This document shows, piece after piece, positions 4,605 through 6,825 of a DNA stretch of 6,825 nucleotides; the first letter of the stretch is position 1; each line of letters starts with the position of its first letter. The notes beneath the pieces were generated by a model, which saw only the letters and a program-made list of their open reading frames with translations, ran no database searches and was not told the origin of the DNA. This DNA is from Anaerolineales bacterium (lineage in GTDB: Bacteria > Chloroflexota > Anaerolineae > Anaerolineales > DRMV01). A program made the translations under genes and the position numbers. The DNA is taken from positions 1 to 6,825 of the forward strand of contig WGAK01000207.1 of assembly GCA_015494815.1 (NCBI GenBank), read 5' to 3'.

Positions 4605-5585
4605 ATGCAGTCCTATCTCCGCGGCCGGGATTTCATCAGCGACCTGGACTTCTCCAAAGAAGAAGTCGAGACCGTGTTGGAAGTGGCCTGGGACCTGAAG
4701 CGCAAGCGCGCTCTGGGTGTACCCCACGCCTATTTGCGCGACAAGACCCTGGCCATGCTCTTCTTCTTCTCCAGCACCCGCACCCGCTCGTCTTTCGAGG
4801 CGGGCATGGCCCAGTTGGGCGGCCACGCGGCCTTTATCGAGAGCCGCACGACCCAAATCCATCACGGCGACACGGCCAAGGAAATCGGCGCCATTCTGGG
4901 CCGCTATTTCGACGGCATCGCCATTCGCCATGTGGATTGGGGCGTGGGCAATGCCTATATCAACACCGTGGCCCAATACAGCCGGGTGCCCGTGCTCAAC
5001 ATGCAGTGCGAAATTTATCACCCCTTCCAGATTTTGGCCGATTTGATGACCATCATGGAGAAGAAGGGTCGCGATTTGCGGCGCAAGAAGTTGGTGGTCT
5101 CGTGGGCCTACGCGTCGTCGTACCTCAAGCCCATCTCGGTGCCGCAGTCGCTCATCTTGCAGATGCCGCGCTTCGGCCTGGATGTGGTGCTGGCCCATCC
5201 CCCTGAGTTTCAACTGATGCCCGAAATCGTGGACGAGGCCCGCAGCCTGGCCCGCAAGCACAAGGTCGGCTTCGACATCGTGCACGACATGGATGAAGCC
5301 TTCCGCGACGCGGACATCATCTATGCCAAGTCGTGGGGCCCCCTGCTGACCACCACGGACCCCGAAGAGGGCAAGCGCCTGCAAGACCAGTATCAGGATT
5401 GGATTACCGACGCGCGGCGCATGGCCCTGGCCAAGGACGATGCCATTTACATGCACCCCCTGCCCGCGGACCGCGATATCGAGGTGACCAGCGAGGTGCT
5501 GGACGGCCCGCAGTCGGTGGTGTACGACGAGGCCGAAAACCGGCTGCATGTCCAGAAGGCCGTCATGGCCTTGACCATGGCTTGA
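4605..5585 (+). CDS. Carbamoyltransferase of the YgeW / N-acetylornithine transcarbamylase type
   Basis: This 326-residue cytoplasmic enzyme belongs to the aspartate/ornithine carbamoyltransferase family. STRTR (57-61), followed by SFEAGMAQLGGH, is the carbamoyl-phosphate site. From recalled sequences, the centre (GNAYI, NMQCEIYHP, WAYASSYLKPISVPQ at 167-181, RFGLDVVLAHP, KSWGP at 242-246) is close to E. coli YgeW. The end (DQYQDWITDARRMAL, DEAENRLHVQKAVMAL) is close to N-acetylornithine transcarbamylase. Those enzymes share a knotted chain. Two signature sites are odd: HPFQ (139-142) replaces HPCQ or HPTQ, and HPLP (284-287) replaces the ornithine-type HCLP and equals the aspartate-enzyme motif. 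Anabolic ornithine carbamoyltransferase is therefore unlikely and the substrate is open. arcC follows 13 bp downstream, implying a catabolic direction that supplies carbamoyl phosphate for ATP. Automatic annotation might call it ornithine carbamoyltransferase. Confidence 0.93.
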   Translation: MQSYLRGRDFISDLDFSKEEVETVLEVAWDLKRKRALGVPHAYLRDKTLAMLFFFSSTRTRSSFEAGMAQLGGHAAFIESRTTQIHHGDTAKEIGAILGRYFDGIAIRHVDWGVGNAYINTVAQYSRVPVLNMQCEIYHPFQILADLMTIMEKKGRDLRRKKLVVSWAYASSYLKPISVPQSLILQMPRFGLDVVLAHPPEFQLMPEIVDEARSLARKHKVGFDIVHDMDEAFRDADIIYAKSWGPLLTTTDPEEGKRLQDQYQDWITDARRMALAKDDAIYMHPLPADRDIEVTSEVLDGPQSVVYDEAENRLHVQKAVMALTMA

Positions 5586-5598
5586 GCCGGAGGCCCCC

Positions 5599-6561
5599 AT
5601 GTTCCCCCAACCCGGAAGCACCCGCAAGGTCGCGGTGGTGGCCATCGGCGGCAACTCCCTCATCCAGGACCGTTCGCAGCCCCAGGTGCCCCATCAGTGG
5701 GACGCGGTGCGCACCACGGCCACCCACATCGCCGCGCTGGTCGAGCAGGGCTGGGATGTGGTGGTCACCCACGGCAACGGCCCTCAGGTGGGCTTTATTT
5801 TGCGGCGTAACGAACTGGCCGCGCACGAGGTGCACACCACGCCGCTGGACCTCATCGTGGCCGATACCCAGGGCTCCATCGGCTACATGCTGCAGCAGAC
5901 TTTGGACAACGAATTTCAGCGGCGGGGGCTGCCCCGACGGGCCCTCACCCTGGTCACTCAGGTGCTGGTGGACCCCAACGACCCCGCGTTCCAAAAGCCC
6001 AGCAAGCCCATCGGCGGCTTTCTGACCAAGGCCCAGGCCGAGCAATTCGCGGCCCAGGGCTGGCCCGTGATGGAAGACGCGGGCCGGGGCTGGCGGCGGG
6101 TGGTGCCTTCGCCCGAGCCGGTGGAAATCATCGAAGAGCACGCCATCCGCGACGCGGTGCGGCAAGGCTGGATTGTCATCGGCGTGGGCGGGGGCGGCAT
6201 TCCCGTGGTGCGCAACGCCAAGGGCGAGTTGCGGGGCGTGGCCGCGGTCATTGACAAGGACAAGGCCAGCGGCCTGCTGGCCATCCGCATCCACGCGGAC
6301 CTGTTCCTCATCTCCACCGCGGTGGAGCAGGTGGCCCTGCATTTCGGCACGCCCCAGCAGCGCGCGGTGGCGCGCATGACCGTCAGCGAGGCCAAGCGGT
6401 ACATGGCCGAGGGGCACTTCGCACCGGGCAGCATGTTGCCCAAGATTCAAGCCAGTGTGCGCTATGTGGAAGTCACGGGCCATCCGGCCATCATCACCGA
6501 CCCGCCCAACATGCTGCGGGCCCTGGACGGCGAAACCGGCACCTGGATTGTGCCGGGGTAG
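5599..6561 (+). CDS. arcC: Carbamate kinase
   Basis: Carbamate kinase moves phosphate from carbamoyl phosphate to ADP, giving ATP plus carbamate, which decays to CO2 and ammonia. It is the energy-yielding last step of arginine, agmatine, allantoin and purine breakdown routes. The 320-residue length is typical for this amino-acid-kinase-fold enzyme. Motifs in order: AIGGNSL (15-21), THGNGPQVG (57-65), GSIGYMLQQ (92-100), KPIGGF (136-141), EDAGRGWRRVVPSP (159-172), GGGGIPV (197-203), AVIDKDKAS (216-224) with the Asp and Lys of the active site, and PGSMLPKI (276-283). The start has GGAGG five bases upstream. It lies 13 bp after the carbamoyltransferase gene in the same direction, so the pair is one operon. 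No arcA (arginine deiminase) or amino-acid exchanger gene is seen in the window. Confidence 0.98.
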   Translation: MFPQPGSTRKVAVVAIGGNSLIQDRSQPQVPHQWDAVRTTATHIAALVEQGWDVVVTHGNGPQVGFILRRNELAAHEVHTTPLDLIVADTQGSIGYMLQQTLDNEFQRRGLPRRALTLVTQVLVDPNDPAFQKPSKPIGGFLTKAQAEQFAAQGWPVMEDAGRGWRRVVPSPEPVEIIEEHAIRDAVRQGWIVIGVGGGGIPVVRNAKGELRGVAAVIDKDKASGLLAIRIHADLFLISTAVEQVALHFGTPQQRAVARMTVSEAKRYMAEGHFAPGSMLPKIQASVRYVEVTGHPAIITDPPNMLRALDGETGTWIVPG

Positions 6562-6825
6562 ACCCAGGCCCGCGCGCGCCGGGACGAGAGGGGGGCTCGT
6601 CCTGGCGTGGGCGTTGTGGGGGCTGCTCGTGTTGGCGGGCTGCGCCCTCGCGCGGCCGACCGCATTGCCCACGCCCGTGGCCTTTACGCCCACGCTCGCC
6701 CCATCGCCCCAGGTGTCGCCCACGGCCTGGCAGCCGCTGCCCCTGTCGCCCACCTGGACCGCCGCGCCGACGGCCACGGCCACGCCTTCGCCTTCCCCCT
6801 CGCCCACGGCGACGCCCTTGCGCCC
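6548..6825 (+). CDS. Partial lipoprotein with Pro/Thr/Ser-rich linker, start uncertain
   Basis: An open frame reads through to the window edge (about 92 codons) and shows a lipoprotein signal: hydrophobic LVLAWALWGLLVLAGC, then LAG-C with the acylated Cys at 6641-6643. A Pro/Thr/Ser/Ala-rich, disordered linker follows, with units such as SPSPSPTATP. Such linkers commonly space a surface domain from the membrane. The functional domain lies outside the window, so no role can be given. The start is a problem: no ATG or GTG is in frame ahead of the hydrophobic core. TTG at 6548 would give an Arg-rich n-region (MCRGRPRPARAGTRGG) overlapping arcC by 14 bp, but it lacks a ribosome binding site and uses AGA and AGG codons. 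CTG at 6602 lies six bases after the G-run but gives no positive charge. The 5' end given here is therefore provisional; the lipobox frame is secure. Confidence 0.6.
   Translation, partial: MCRGRPRPARAGTRGGLVLAWALWGLLVLAGCALARPTALPTPVAFTPTLAPSPQVSPTAWQPLPLSPTWTAAPTATATPSPSPSPTATPLR
6578..6606 (+). other. Hairpin with purine loop between arcC and the lipoprotein signal
   Basis: Bases 6578-6588 and 6596-6606 form an 11-bp stem with one G-T wobble; the core GGACGAG / CTCGTCC is perfect. The 7-nt loop is AGGGGGG. No T-run follows, so it is a doubtful terminator. The loop is the only ribosome-binding-site-like sequence near the lipoprotein frame, and the stem could control access to it. Confidence 0.4.

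Noticed and set aside
4500..5663. Open frame of 387 codons on the minus strand
   Set aside because: It is antisense to the carbamoyltransferase gene and its product is a low-complexity His/Gly/Val-rich shadow.
5563..6807. Long open frame of 414 codons on the minus strand
   Set aside because: It is antisense to carbamate kinase, has no recognisable domain and reflects GC-rich codon use on the other strand.

Overview
The window is a GC-rich, gene-dense stretch of ordinary bacterial chromosome holding eight complete genes and the start of a ninth. There is no sign of mobile elements, tRNA or rRNA genes, or a CRISPR array. Several traits would suit a Chloroflexota (Anaerolineae-like) bacterium: high GC, strong AGGAGG-type ribosome binding sites, TATAAT -10 elements, and a lipoprotein with a Pro/Thr/Ser-rich linker after its lipobox. 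This assignment is an inference from style, not from a marker gene.

Layout: (1) Positions 40-597 (+) encode a small membrane protein with two membrane segments, a winged-helix-like middle and a four-cysteine zinc ribbon. (2) Positions 674-1600 (+) encode a membrane-anchored alpha/beta hydrolase with a full Ser-Asp-His triad and some resemblance to maspardin. (3) Positions 1726-2178 (+) encode an Hsp20 small heat-shock protein. Its leader carries 11-bp-phased direct repeats and two mutually exclusive hairpins, and a very strong intrinsic terminator follows the gene. (4) Positions 2334-2642 (+) encode an FmdB-type zinc-ribbon protein with a Lys/Ala/Thr-rich tail, behind an extended -10 promoter. 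(5) On the minus strand, plsX (3411-4427) is followed by a membrane protein with an apparently degenerate NERD domain (2670-3407), 3 bp apart in one operon that converges on the FmdB gene. (6) Diverging from plsX, positions 4605-5585 (+) encode an unusual carbamoyltransferase of the YgeW/acetylornithine-transcarbamylase type, and positions 5599-6561 (+) encode carbamate kinase (arcC). (7) Positions about 6548-6825 (+) begin a lipoprotein that runs off the window.

The best functional story is the carbamoyltransferase and arcC operon. Together they would run a catabolic route: phosphorolysis of a carbamoylated compound gives carbamoyl phosphate, and carbamate kinase turns that into ATP. The substrate is not obvious, because the two family signature motifs read HPFQ and HPLP instead of the ornithine-enzyme HPCQ and HCLP, and no arginine deiminase gene is present. 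The plsX and carbamoyltransferase operons diverge from a perfect dyad (CATTATAC...GTATAATG) in which each arm holds the -10 element of one direction.
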